From Aliivibrio sifiae (lineage in GTDB: Bacteria > Pseudomonadota > Gammaproteobacteria > Enterobacterales > Vibrionaceae), in NCBI RefSeq assembly GCF_002954705.1, contig NZ_MSCO01000001.1, positions 1,508,066 through 1,572,065 of the forward strand: 64,000 nt of DNA, in the 5' to 3' direction. Under the pieces are notes generated by a model that saw nothing but the letters and a program-made list of their open reading frames with translations, was not told the origin of the DNA and ran no database searches. Numbering within the stretch: the first letter of the stretch is position 1; the number at the start of each line of letters is the position of its first letter. Positions 53,646-61,964 of this stretch are shown piece after piece. A program made the position numbers and the translations under genes.

Positions 53646-54074
53646 TTAATGTTCAGCCACTGTATAAGTAAGCATGTTCTGTCTACCTATAGGTTCATTC
53701 GATCCCGATATCTGAGTAAATATTGCCATACCATAAGTATTTGTTAAGCACTTAAAAAGTACAGAATGAGAAGGTTTAGTTAAGGGGAATTGCTCATCTC
53801 CAAAATAAATCCCAATACCATTATCTTTGTCTAATACCTTATAAGTATAACTACCATTAAAAGGACCTAATTCTCTATTAAGAAATTCAGTCATATATTT
53901 TTTATTAGAATACGTTACTTTAACAATAGCACCGGCATTAGAATTTAAAGTAGAGTAAGTAGGATCAATGACATTAATAAATGTCATATTTTCTAAGGTG
54001 TCAGGAACCGAACAATTTGCAAAAGTGAATCCTGAAAATGTCATTAGTAACATCGTAATGTGTTTTTTTAGCAT
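53646..54074 (-). CDS. Exported hypothetical protein
   Basis: A 142-residue protein with a signal peptide (HITMLLMTFSGFTFA, cleaved before NCSV). The mature part is beta-rich with two Cys (CSVPDT and FKCLTN) that could form a disulfide. I do not recognise a family. Start 54074 has AAAGGA upstream. It lies 41 bp after the YD-like gene stop region boundary and in the same orientation, so the two may be expressed together. Confidence 0.62.
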   Translation of the reverse strand: MLKKHITMLLMTFSGFTFANCSVPDTLENMTFINVIDPTYSTLNSNAGAIVKVTYSNKKYMTEFLNRELGPFNGSYTYKVLDKDNGIGIYFGDEQFPLTKPSHSVLFKCLTNTYGMAIFTQISGSNEPIGRQNMLTYTVAEH

Positions 54075-54535
54075 CAAATTATTCCTTTAATATTTTATAA
54101 TAATTCGCCCCAACATGGGAACGATACCAATAGGAATATATATCATTTATATGCTTTACAACTATAGTTTATGTCTATAATTGCTGTGAGACATTTGCTA
54201 CATTTATGATAAGTGTCAACTATTACAAAAAAACTAATGACTAATCAGTTAAATTGAAACTCTCCCTTCTCTATTTATCATGAGAATTTAAATGAAAGGC
54301 TTTGTGTTAAAAATAATTTAAGTCTTTACCAAGGTTGAATAATAAAAATTTGCGCTAGATCTCTTATTTAGTCTTTCATCAATTAGATTTCTGCGTTTGA
54401 TCACACTTAGTTACATTCTTGAGTGCAAAGTGCTATTTCTTGCTCTAAATTCACCATCGAAACGTTTACGCAAACGTTTCGATGGGCATTAAACAAGCAG
54501 TATGTGTTCATTATTAATTAACTAAAGGTATTCTC
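54075..54535. other. Upstream region of the ribose operon
   Basis: This 461-bp AT-rich gap separates an exported orphan from rbsD. It contains the RbsR-type operator at 54456-54483. A weak CRP-like site lies at 54390-54405 (TCTGC, six bases, TCACA), with only the right half good. The rest shows nothing I can support. Confidence 0.5.
54456..54483. promoter_or_regulatory. RbsR (LacI-family) operator of rbs operon
   Basis: ATCGAAACGTTT, four bases (ACGC), then AAACGTTTCGAT form a perfect 12-bp inverted repeat. Each arm contains the CGAAACGTTT core known for ribose and purine repressor sites in enterobacteria. It is 52 bp before rbsD and rbsR is at the operon end. Confidence 0.88.
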
Positions 54536-54955
54536 ATGAAGAAAAATACACTACTAAACGCAGAATTATCGTATGTAATCGCCACTCTTGGCCATACTGA
54601 TGAAGTCACCATTTGCGATGCTGGCCTGCCGATTTTTGAAGAATCACAACGCATCGATTTAGCGGTAGTTCAGGGAATACCAACCTTCATTGATACCGTA
54701 AAAGCAACATTGTCTGAGATGCAAATTGAAGGCGCTATCGTTGCTGAAGAATTCAAAACCGTTAGCCCACAACTACACGATGAGCTGATGACTCTTATTG
54801 CTGCTGAAGAAGCATTGTGTGGAAAATCAATTACCGTTTCTTATGTGTCTCACGAAGCATTCAAAGTCCATACTCGTAACAGCAAAGCCATTGTTCGCAC
54901 AGGTGAATGCACTCCTTACGCTAACGTGATTTTCCAATCTGGCGTTGTATTTTAA
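54536..54955 (+). CDS. rbsD: D-ribose pyranase RbsD
   Basis: A 139-residue protein that interconverts pyranose and furanose forms of ribose, giving the form used by ribokinase. It matches RbsD in length and in LSYVIATLGHTDEVTICDAGLPI, LAVVQGIPTF and RTGECTPYANVIFQSGVVF at the C-terminus. It is the first gene of rbsDACBKR, 12 bp before rbsA. Confidence 0.95.
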   Translation: MKKNTLLNAELSYVIATLGHTDEVTICDAGLPIFEESQRIDLAVVQGIPTFIDTVKATLSEMQIEGAIVAEEFKTVSPQLHDELMTLIAAEEALCGKSITVSYVSHEAFKVHTRNSKAIVRTGECTPYANVIFQSGVVF

Positions 54956-54967
54956 ATAGGACACGTT

Positions 54968-56482
54968 ATGACTCAAGCTATCTTAGAATTAAACGGCATT
55001 GAGAAAGCCTTCCCCGGTGTTAAAGCACTGGATGGTGCTTGTCTTAATGTCTATCCCGGCAAAGTTATGGCCTTAATGGGCGAAAATGGCGCGGGTAAAT
55101 CAACATTAATGAAGTCATTAACTGGCATCTACGCAATGGATGCAGGTGAAATTCGCTACGAAGGAAAAGCCGTTAACTTTAATGGACCTAAGCATTCTCA
55201 AGAATCTGGTATCAGTATTATTCACCAGGAGCTTAATCTTATTCCTGAGCTTACGATTACTGAAAACATCTTTTTAGGTCGTGAGAAAACAAACGCATTT
55301 GGTGGCATCAAATGGGCTGAAATGTACAGCGATGCCGATGCCCTACTTAAACGTTTAAATGTAAAACACCACTCTCGTCAGCTATTAGGTGAACTGAGTT
55401 TAGGTGAGCAACAAATGGTTGAAATTGCAAAGGCTCTGTCGTTCAAATCTAAAGTTATCATTATGGATGAGCCGACAGATGCACTAACAGACACTGAAAC
55501 TGAATCTCTATTTAAAGTCATTAATGAATTGCGTGATGAAGGTTGTGGCATTGTTTATATCTCGCACCGTCTAAAAGAGATCTTCGAGATCTGTGATGAT
55601 ATTACCGTGCTTCGTGATGGTAAATTCATTGGCGAAAGAGTCGTTGCCGAGATTGATGAAGACATACTCATCGAAATGATGGTAGGCCGTCGTTTAGATG
55701 AACAATATCCTCGTATTGATACTAAGCATGGTGAAAAATCATTAGAGTTATTCGATGTATCTGGTCCTGGTGTTCATAATGTTAGCTTCTCATTAGATCG
55801 AGGAGAAATCCTTGGGATCTCAGGTTTGATGGGTGCTGGTCGTACTGAGTTAATGAAAATTATCTACGGTGCAGCGCCAATGACATGCGGCGCTATCAAG
55901 CTGAACAATAAAATGATTAACCCGATTTCTCCACGTGATGGATTGGCAAATGGTATCGCTTATATCTCTGAAGACCGTAAAGGTGATGGACTTGTTTTAG
56001 GTCTATCAGTTAAAGAAAATATGTCTTTATGCTCACTCGATAAATTATCGAAAGGGGTTCAATTAGATCACTACGCAGAAGTCACTGCTGTCGAAGATTT
56101 CATTCGTCTATTTAACATCAAAACCCCTACTCGTGATCAAATTATTGGTAACTTGTCTGGCGGTAATCAACAAAAAGTGGCGATTGCTAAAGGCTTAATG
56201 ACTCGCCCTAAAGTGTTGATCTTAGATGAACCGACACGTGGTGTTGATGTTGGTGCGAAAAAAGAGATCTACCAACTAATTAACCAATTTAAAGCAGAGG
56301 GCATGAGTATTATTTTGGTCTCATCTGAAATGCCTGAAGTATTAGGAATGAGTGACCGCATTTTAGTTATGCATGAAGGCCATATCAGTGGCGAATTCAT
56401 GGCTAAAGATGCCGATCAAGAAAAATTATTGGCTTGTGCAGTAGGTAAAGCTGTTGAGCAAAACGTCGAGGTAACAGCATGA
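54968..56482 (+). CDS. rbsA: Ribose ABC transporter ATP-binding protein RbsA
   Basis: A 504-residue protein with two fused ABC domains. The first has Walker [16 protein letters not shown], signature [15 protein letters not shown] and Walker [12 protein letters not shown]. The second has the degenerate loop [12 protein letters not shown], signature [15 protein letters not shown] and [11 protein letters not shown]. This is standard for sugar importers of the RbsA class. It overlaps rbsC by 4 bp. Confidence 0.96.
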   Translation: MTQAILELNGIEKAFPGVKALDGACLNVYPGKVMALMGENGAGKSTLMKSLTGIYAMDAGEIRYEGKAVNFNGPKHSQESGISIIHQELNLIPELTITENIFLGREKTNAFGGIKWAEMYSDADALLKRLNVKHHSRQLLGELSLGEQQMVEIAKALSFKSKVIIMDEPTDALTDTETESLFKVINELRDEGCGIVYISHRLKEIFEICDDITVLRDGKFIGERVVAEIDEDILIEMMVGRRLDEQYPRIDTKHGEKSLELFDVSGPGVHNVSFSLDRGEILGISGLMGAGRTELMKIIYGAAPMTCGAIKLNNKMINPISPRDGLANGIAYISEDRKGDGLVLGLSVKENMSLCSLDKLSKGVQLDHYAEVTAVEDFIRLFNIKTPTRDQIIGNLSGGNQQKVAIAKGLMTRPKVLILDEPTRGVDVGAKKEIYQLINQFKAEGMSIILVSSEMPEVLGMSDRILVMHEGHISGEFMAKDADQEKLLACAVGKAVEQNVEVTA

Positions 56483-57465
56483 GCACTAAATCTATGACTC
56501 CAGCAGAATCACAACAAAAGAAAGGCGGCATCTTCTCTAAAGAATGGCTGATTGAACAAAAATCATTAATCGCGCTATTGCTTTTGATTGTCGTGGTTTC
56601 TTTTTTGAATGACAACTTTTTCACCGTCGACAACATCTTAAACATCTTACGTCAAACCTCAGTTAATGCGATCATAGCTGTAGGTATGACATTAGTTATC
56701 TTAACCGCAGGTATCGATTTAAGTGTTGGCTCTGTATTAGCCCTTTGTGGTGCCTTTGCTGCAACCATGATTGGCCTTGAAATTCCGGTAATGATTGCGG
56801 TTCCTACTGCACTGCTTGCAGGTGCTGCTCTGGGTGCAATCAGCGGTATTATTATCGCTAAAGGTAAGGTTCAAGCCTTTATCGCAACGCTAGTAACAAT
56901 GACGTTATTACGTGGTGTGACAATGGTTTACACCGAAGGTCGCCCTATTTCAACAGGCTTTACTGATGTAGCTGACAGCTTTGCATGGTTCGGTACAGGT
57001 TATGCACTTGGCATCCCAGTTCCAATCTGGTTGATGGTTATTGTATTTGCATCAGTATGGTACTTACTAAACCACACTCGCTTTGGTCGTTATGTTTACG
57101 CATTAGGTGGCAATGAATCAGCAACACGTTTATCTGGTATCAATGTAGATCGCGTTAAAATCGGTGTTTACGCTATCTGTGGTCTACTTGCGGCACTGGC
57201 AGGTTTAATCGTAACGTCTCGTCTTTCTTCAGCTCAACCAACAGCAGGTATGGGTTATGAACTAGATGCTATCGCAGCAGTAGTTCTTGGCGGTACAAGC
57301 CTAGCGGGTGGTAAAGGTCGCATCATGGGTACTTTAGTTGGTGCTCTGATTATCGGCTTCTTGAACAACGCACTAAACCTATTAGATGTTTCTTCTTACT
57401 ACCAAATGATTGCCAAAGCTGTGGTTATCTTGCTGGCGGTACTAGTGGACAACAAAAACAAGTAA
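56479..57465 (+). CDS. rbsC: Ribose ABC transporter permease RbsC
   Basis: A 328-residue inner-membrane permease with about ten hydrophobic segments. Conserved pieces are [61 protein letters not shown] and [20 protein letters not shown]. It pairs with RbsA in the importer. Confidence 0.96.
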   Translation: MSTKSMTPAESQQKKGGIFSKEWLIEQKSLIALLLLIVVVSFLNDNFFTVDNILNILRQTSVNAIIAVGMTLVILTAGIDLSVGSVLALCGAFAATMIGLEIPVMIAVPTALLAGAALGAISGIIIAKGKVQAFIATLVTMTLLRGVTMVYTEGRPISTGFTDVADSFAWFGTGYALGIPVPIWLMVIVFASVWYLLNHTRFGRYVYALGGNESATRLSGINVDRVKIGVYAICGLLAALAGLIVTSRLSSAQPTAGMGYELDAIAAVVLGGTSLAGGKGRIMGTLVGALIIGFLNNALNLLDVSSYYQMIAKAVVILLAVLVDNKNK

Positions 57466-57544
57466 TACCTAATAACTATATAATCAAACATATTTTAAAT
57501 AACGATACCCCCTATAAATTCGTTTGCTGTTTAAAACAAGAATA

Positions 57545-57578
57545 GGCACAACCAGACGTACCATGTTTGACTTGTGCC
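57545..57578 (+). other. Hairpin in rbsC-rbsB gap
   Basis: GGCACAA and TTGTGCC pair over a 20-base loop, 28 bp before the rbsB start. It may stabilise or tune translation of the binding-protein mRNA, which is usually needed in excess. No terminator tail is present. Confidence 0.4.
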
Positions 57579-57605
57579 GCCCTACACCCTTATAAGGAAT
57601 ATAGA

Positions 57606-58487
57606 ATGAAAAAGTTAGCAACCCTAATCTCTGCAGCACTACTTTCTGCCTCTTTCGCATCAACAGCTTCGGCTCAAGATACAATGGCGATGGTCGTCTC
57701 TACTTTAAACAACCCATTCTTTGTGACAATGAAAGAAGGCGCTGAAGCAAAAGCAAAAGACCTAGGCTACAAACTGATTGTTCTGGATTCTCAAAACGAT
57801 CCAAGTAAAGAGCTTTCAAATGTTGAAGATCTTACGGTTCGTGGCGTAAAAGCAATTCTAATTAACCCAACAGATTCTGACGCGGTATCAAATGCGATTC
57901 GTATGGCTAACCGTTCTGGTATCCCAGTCCTAACTCTTGACCGTGGTGCAAGCCGTGGTGATGTTGTAAGCCATATTGCATCAGATAACGTTGCAGGTGG
58001 TGAAATGGCAGGTAAATACATCATGGAAAAAGTGGGCGAAAAAGCACGCGTTATCCAACTTGAAGGTATTGCTGGTACATCGGCTGCGCGTGAACGTGGT
58101 GAAGGCTTCATGAAAACAGTAAACAGCGGTGATTTGACTCTACTAGGTAGCCAACCAGCTGATTTTGACCGTACAAAAGGTCTTAACGTAATGGAAAACA
58201 TGATTGCAGCAAACCCTGATGTTCAAGCGGTATTTGCTCAAAATGATGAAATGGCGTTAGGTGCTCTACGTGCTGTTCAAGCTTCAGGTAAAGACGTATT
58301 AATCGTAGGTTTTGATGGTACTGAAGATGGTATTGCAGCGGTTAACCGTGGCCTACTTGGTGCAACTATCGCACAACAGCCTGACCTAATCGGTGCTCTT
58401 GGTGTAGAAACAGCAGTTAAAGTACTTAAAGGCGAAACAGTAGAGAAATACATCCCTGTTGACCTGAAAATTATCGCAAAAAAATAA
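57606..58487 (+). CDS. rbsB: Ribose periplasmic binding protein RbsB
   Basis: A 293-residue binding protein. Signal peptide [20 protein letters not shown] to ASA, then [66 protein letters not shown] and [14 protein letters not shown]. It captures ribose for RbsAC and is also known as a chemotaxis receptor ligand. Start 57606 is chosen because it gives the signal peptide; AAGGAATATAG precedes it. Confidence 0.96.
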   Translation: MKKLATLISAALLSASFASTASAQDTMAMVVSTLNNPFFVTMKEGAEAKAKDLGYKLIVLDSQNDPSKELSNVEDLTVRGVKAILINPTDSDAVSNAIRMANRSGIPVLTLDRGASRGDVVSHIASDNVAGGEMAGKYIMEKVGEKARVIQLEGIAGTSAARERGEGFMKTVNSGDLTLLGSQPADFDRTKGLNVMENMIAANPDVQAVFAQNDEMALGALRAVQASGKDVLIVGFDGTEDGIAAVNRGLLGATIAQQPDLIGALGVETAVKVLKGETVEKYIPVDLKIIAKK

Positions 58488-58507
58488 GATAGCTTAATAA
58501 ATAAAAC

Positions 58508-58550
58508 TGGGGCATTGGTACGCTCACAACTAAATTGTATCAATGCTCCA
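58508..58550 (+). other. Hairpin between rbsB and rbsK
   Basis: TGGGGCATTGGTAC and GTATCAATGCTCCA form a 14-bp stem with two G-U pairs and a 15-base loop, 21 bp after rbsB. With a weak T tail it may be a partial terminator or 3' stabiliser that lowers rbsKR expression. Confidence 0.5.
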
Positions 58551-58686
58551 CTCTTCTCAAAAATAGAAACACAGAAAACCTATAGTTAAATGAATGAAAC
58601 TATAAATAAGCTAGTCTCCCATTTACCCATATGTTTTAAGACCGATAACTTCAAGGTCATTTCCAGATAAGAAACAAAGGCACATT

Positions 58687-59607
58687 ATGAATAAATTAGT
58701 TGTTTTAGGTAGCGTAAACGCAGATCACGTTCTTCAAGTTGCTTCTTTCCCTCGCCCGGGAGAGACGTTACACGGTCACAGCTATTCTGTTATTCCTGGC
58801 GGAAAAGGCGCAAACCAAGCGGTTGCTGCGGCACGTTTAGGGGCTGATATTGCTTTCATTGCAAGTGTAGGTGATGACAGTTTTGGTCACCAAATGATTG
58901 AAGCTTTTAAGTTCGATGGCATTAATACTGAAGGTGTGATGATTGAAGAAAACACCCCAACAGGTATCGCTATGATCCAAGTGGCAGCAACAGGTGAAAA
59001 CAGCATTTGTATTTCAGCTGAAGCGAACGCACGATTAACGGCAGATCGCATTGCGCCTCATCACGGACTAATTGAAGCGGCTGATACCTTGCTAATGCAA
59101 CTTGAAACACCGATTAAAACCATCGAAAAAGCAGCACAAATTGCAAAAGCAGCAGGCACTAAAGTCGTTCTAAACCCTGCCCCTGCTCACCAATTAAGTG
59201 ATGACTTATTACAACTTGTTGATATGATTACCCCAAATGAAACAGAAGCCGAATTATTAACAGGTATTGAAGTGACTGATATGGCAAGTGCTCAACAGGC
59301 TGCCGACGCGCTTCATGTTAAAGGCATTGAAACTGTGATGATCACTCTGGGTAGCAAAGGTGTATGGATCAGCCAAGAAGGTAAAGGCCGTCAAGTTGAA
59401 GGCTTTAGAGTTCAAGCAACCGACACAACAGGTGCTGGCGATACTTTTAATGGCGCGTTTTTAACAGGATTACAATCTGGTCGCAAATTAGATGATGCCA
59501 TTAAATTCGCTCATGCTGCCGCCGCTATTTCAGTTACACGAATGGGTGCTCAAACGTCTATCCCTTCTATTACGGAAGTTGAACGTTTTCTATTAGAGCA
59601 TCATTAA
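58687..59607 (+). CDS. rbsK: Ribokinase RbsK
   Basis: A 306-residue PfkB-family kinase that makes ribose-5-phosphate. N-terminal LGSVNADHVLQVASFPRPGE, GGKGANQAVAAARLG, ITPNETEAELLTG and the catalytic anion hole DTTGAGDTFNGAFLTGL are all present. It is 199 bp after rbsB and before rbsR. Confidence 0.96.
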   Translation: MNKLVVLGSVNADHVLQVASFPRPGETLHGHSYSVIPGGKGANQAVAAARLGADIAFIASVGDDSFGHQMIEAFKFDGINTEGVMIEENTPTGIAMIQVAATGENSICISAEANARLTADRIAPHHGLIEAADTLLMQLETPIKTIEKAAQIAKAAGTKVVLNPAPAHQLSDDLLQLVDMITPNETEAELLTGIEVTDMASAQQAADALHVKGIETVMITLGSKGVWISQEGKGRQVEGFRVQATDTTGAGDTFNGAFLTGLQSGRKLDDAIKFAHAAAAISVTRMGAQTSIPSITEVERFLLEHH

Positions 59608-59685
59608 AGGTCACATTGAACACGACCTGTCTCTATTTTCGTGCCTTTATTTATTTTAAGTAAAGGCACAACAAGGATTGAATTT

Positions 59686-60687
59686 ATGGCAACAATCAAA
59701 GATGTAGCCAAGCATGCAGGAGTTTCAACTTCTACCGTTAGTCATGTATTAAACAAAACACGTTTTGTCAGTGAAGACATCTCAGAGCGTGTTGCGCTTG
59801 CTGTTACAGAGCTAAACTACGCACCATCAGCACTCGCTCGTAGCTTAAAAGTCAATCATACAAAAACCTTTGGTATGCTAGTTACTACCTCTACCAACCC
59901 TTTCTTTGGTGAAGTCGTAAAAGGCGTAGAAAGACGTTGCTATGAAATGGGCTATAACCTTATTTTATGCAACACCGAGGGCGATGCACAACGAGTTCAT
60001 TCAAGCTTAGATACCCTACTACAAAAGCGTGTTGATGGCTTATTATTGATGTGTACTGAGATTGAAAACCAAGTACTTGAGTTGTTCTCTCGTTACCAAG
60101 CGGTTCCAACCGTTGTAATGGATTGGGGTTTAATTGATTTTCCAAGCGATAAAATACAAGATAACTCCCACCACGGCGGCTACTTAGCAACAAAACATTT
60201 GATTGAACAGGGCCACACTGAAATCGGTTGTTTAACAGGCCCTCTTAATAAACTCCAAGCACAACAGCGTTTAAGTGGGTTTGTGCAAGCGATGGAAGAG
60301 TCTGGATTAGAAATCAACAAACAATGGATTGCGTCAGGAAACTTTGAGTGTGAAGGTGGTGAAAGTGCATTTAATGAACTTCATGCAAGAGGAAAGCTAC
60401 CAACAGCCCTATTTGTGTCTAATGACATGATGGCAATGGGTATGATCAATTGTGCGAGTAAGAAAGGAATTTCAGTTCCTAACGACATTTCTATTGTCGG
60501 TTACGATGATATAAAGATGGCAAAATACATCACGCCATCATTAACGACAATTCATCAACCAAAACATCGTTTAGGCCAACAAGCTGTTGATTCTCTATTA
60601 GAAAAAATTGCAACAAAATCAGAAACCAACCGAGTGTTTCAGTTAGAGCCAACTCTTATGATTCGTGATAGCGTTAAAGCTTTATAG
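59686..60687 (+). CDS. rbsR: Ribose operon repressor RbsR (LacI family)
   Basis: A 333-residue LacI-family repressor. N-terminal MATIKDVAKHAGVSTSTVSH is the helix-turn-helix, VLNKTRFVSEDI the hinge start, and the periplasmic-binding-like core follows (TSTNPFFGEVVKGVERRCYE, FVSNDMMAMGMI, ISIVGYDDIKMAKY). It probably binds the site at 54456-54483. Start 59686 is chosen for MATIKDVA and AAGGA upstream. Confidence 0.95.
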   Translation: MATIKDVAKHAGVSTSTVSHVLNKTRFVSEDISERVALAVTELNYAPSALARSLKVNHTKTFGMLVTTSTNPFFGEVVKGVERRCYEMGYNLILCNTEGDAQRVHSSLDTLLQKRVDGLLLMCTEIENQVLELFSRYQAVPTVVMDWGLIDFPSDKIQDNSHHGGYLATKHLIEQGHTEIGCLTGPLNKLQAQQRLSGFVQAMEESGLEINKQWIASGNFECEGGESAFNELHARGKLPTALFVSNDMMAMGMINCASKKGISVPNDISIVGYDDIKMAKYITPSLTTIHQPKHRLGQQAVDSLLEKIATKSETNRVFQLEPTLMIRDSVKAL

Positions 60688-60726
60688 GCCCGTATCTTTT
60701 TATAAATGCACATATATCCTGTAAAA

Positions 60727-60759
60727 ATAGAGCCACCCTTCCCCCCGAGGCGCTCTATT
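60727..60759. terminator. Terminator between rbsR and DNA ligase gene
   Basis: AATAGAGC and GCTCTATT pair around a GC-rich 17-base loop. It overlaps the ligase stop codon and on the minus strand is followed by TTTTTAC. Confidence 0.65.
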
Positions 60760-61612
60760 AATACCCTTCTCGTACTGCAATATATCTCGCAAACTTAGGG
60801 ATACCACTGTCTGTAAACCCATTGTAGCGATAGGTCACTTGAGCGCCTAGCTCTGGTGGATTCTCTCTCACAGCAAGTGTTAAACCACTGCCAATTTTAA
60901 ATTCTTTTCCATTAGGCATTCTTAATATCAATGCCCCAACCATTCCTTTGAATTTTCCTTTCCCATCGGTGTAACCAACAATAATCGCTTCATCATCTTG
61001 ATGTTTTTTTACTTTAATTAAATCATCACTACGCCCCGGACGATACTCTTCCTCAAGTTTTCTTAACATCAGCCCTTCACCATTTTGGGCAGAAATCACT
61101 TCTAATGCTTTTAAAAGAGCTTCTTCTGTACTGATAGGATAATGCTCAACTAATTTCAAATGGGGGCGATTTAATGTATTCACTAACGCTTCAAGTTCAT
61201 AATAACGTTTAGGAAACATGCCTGCCGACTGTGGTAAATCAAACATCATAAAACGAATATCAGCCCACTGTTTATCATCAGGTTGGCTATCAAGAACTGT
61301 TCTTGCTACGTGTTGAAATCCTCCTCGACCAGCCCATAACTCACCATCAATAGCATAATCAGGTAGTGACTCAATAAACCAATCAGGAGCCACAATAGTA
61401 TGCCCTTTACGAGTAAGTAATTCACTTCCAGTCCAATAAGCCCTTATCCCATCTAGTTTTTCACTTACCCAATACGCATCAATATCGATTCCTTGCTCAT
61501 AGCTGTTCGCTAATGAAACCGCAATAGACGCAATGTTTGGCTCATCATGTGAAAAAACAGGAGTCGACATTAACCCTATGGAAATCAAAATAGAAAGAGT
61601 GGTCTTCTTCAT
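60758..61612 (-). CDS. Periplasmic ATP-dependent DNA ligase (Lig E type)
   Basis: A 284-residue minimal ATP-dependent ligase with a signal peptide (MKKTTLSILISIGLMSTPVFS). The adenylated lysine lies in WVSEKLDGIRAYW (KxDGxR). Other nucleotidyltransferase motifs are DGELWAGRGGFQ, MFDLP, EGLMLRK and DLIKVKKH, followed by an OB fold. Haemophilus and Vibrio Lig E act outside the cytoplasm, probably on incoming or external DNA. It is divergent from a secreted nuclease. Confidence 0.9.
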   Translation of the reverse strand: MKKTTLSILISIGLMSTPVFSHDEPNIASIAVSLANSYEQGIDIDAYWVSEKLDGIRAYWTGSELLTRKGHTIVAPDWFIESLPDYAIDGELWAGRGGFQHVARTVLDSQPDDKQWADIRFMMFDLPQSAGMFPKRYYELEALVNTLNRPHLKLVEHYPISTEEALLKALEVISAQNGEGLMLRKLEEEYRPGRSDDLIKVKKHQDDEAIIVGYTDGKGKFKGMVGALILRMPNGKEFKIGSGLTLAVRENPPELGAQVTYRYNGFTDSGIPKFARYIAVREGY

Positions 61613-61964
61613 TAAAGTGCGCCTATAAATAGTGATGGTTTTTTATAATTACATGCCAATCAGAGTTTCATTAGCTCTTTTTATTATAAATTCATACAGT
61701 TTCGACTCATGCCAACAATCAATGTAAGTGTTAGAACTAATAACTTTCAATTTATCTTATACCATAGATACCTGTCTAAATATCCACTATTACCGATCTT
61801 GTTATTTAATTGACCTATGCCAAATTTACACCTTTTCAAAACGATTTAGATCTCAGTCTTAATGCAAAGGTAATGAATATGACATATCAATATGAGAGCT
61901 TTTAACAATAAATCTTATAAATAAATCTTTAATTCATATAACAACAACTATGGAAAGCAGTAAA
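61613..61964. other. Divergent region between DNA ligase and secreted nuclease
   Basis: This AT-rich gap of 352 bp must hold promoters for both genes. I see no clear palindrome, repeat or small gene. A ribosome site-like GGAAAG lies before the nuclease ATG. Confidence 0.45.

Noticed and set aside
54390-54405. CRP site upstream of rbsD
   Set aside because: Only the TCACA half matches well and the other half matches at three of five positions, so it is mentioned but not called.
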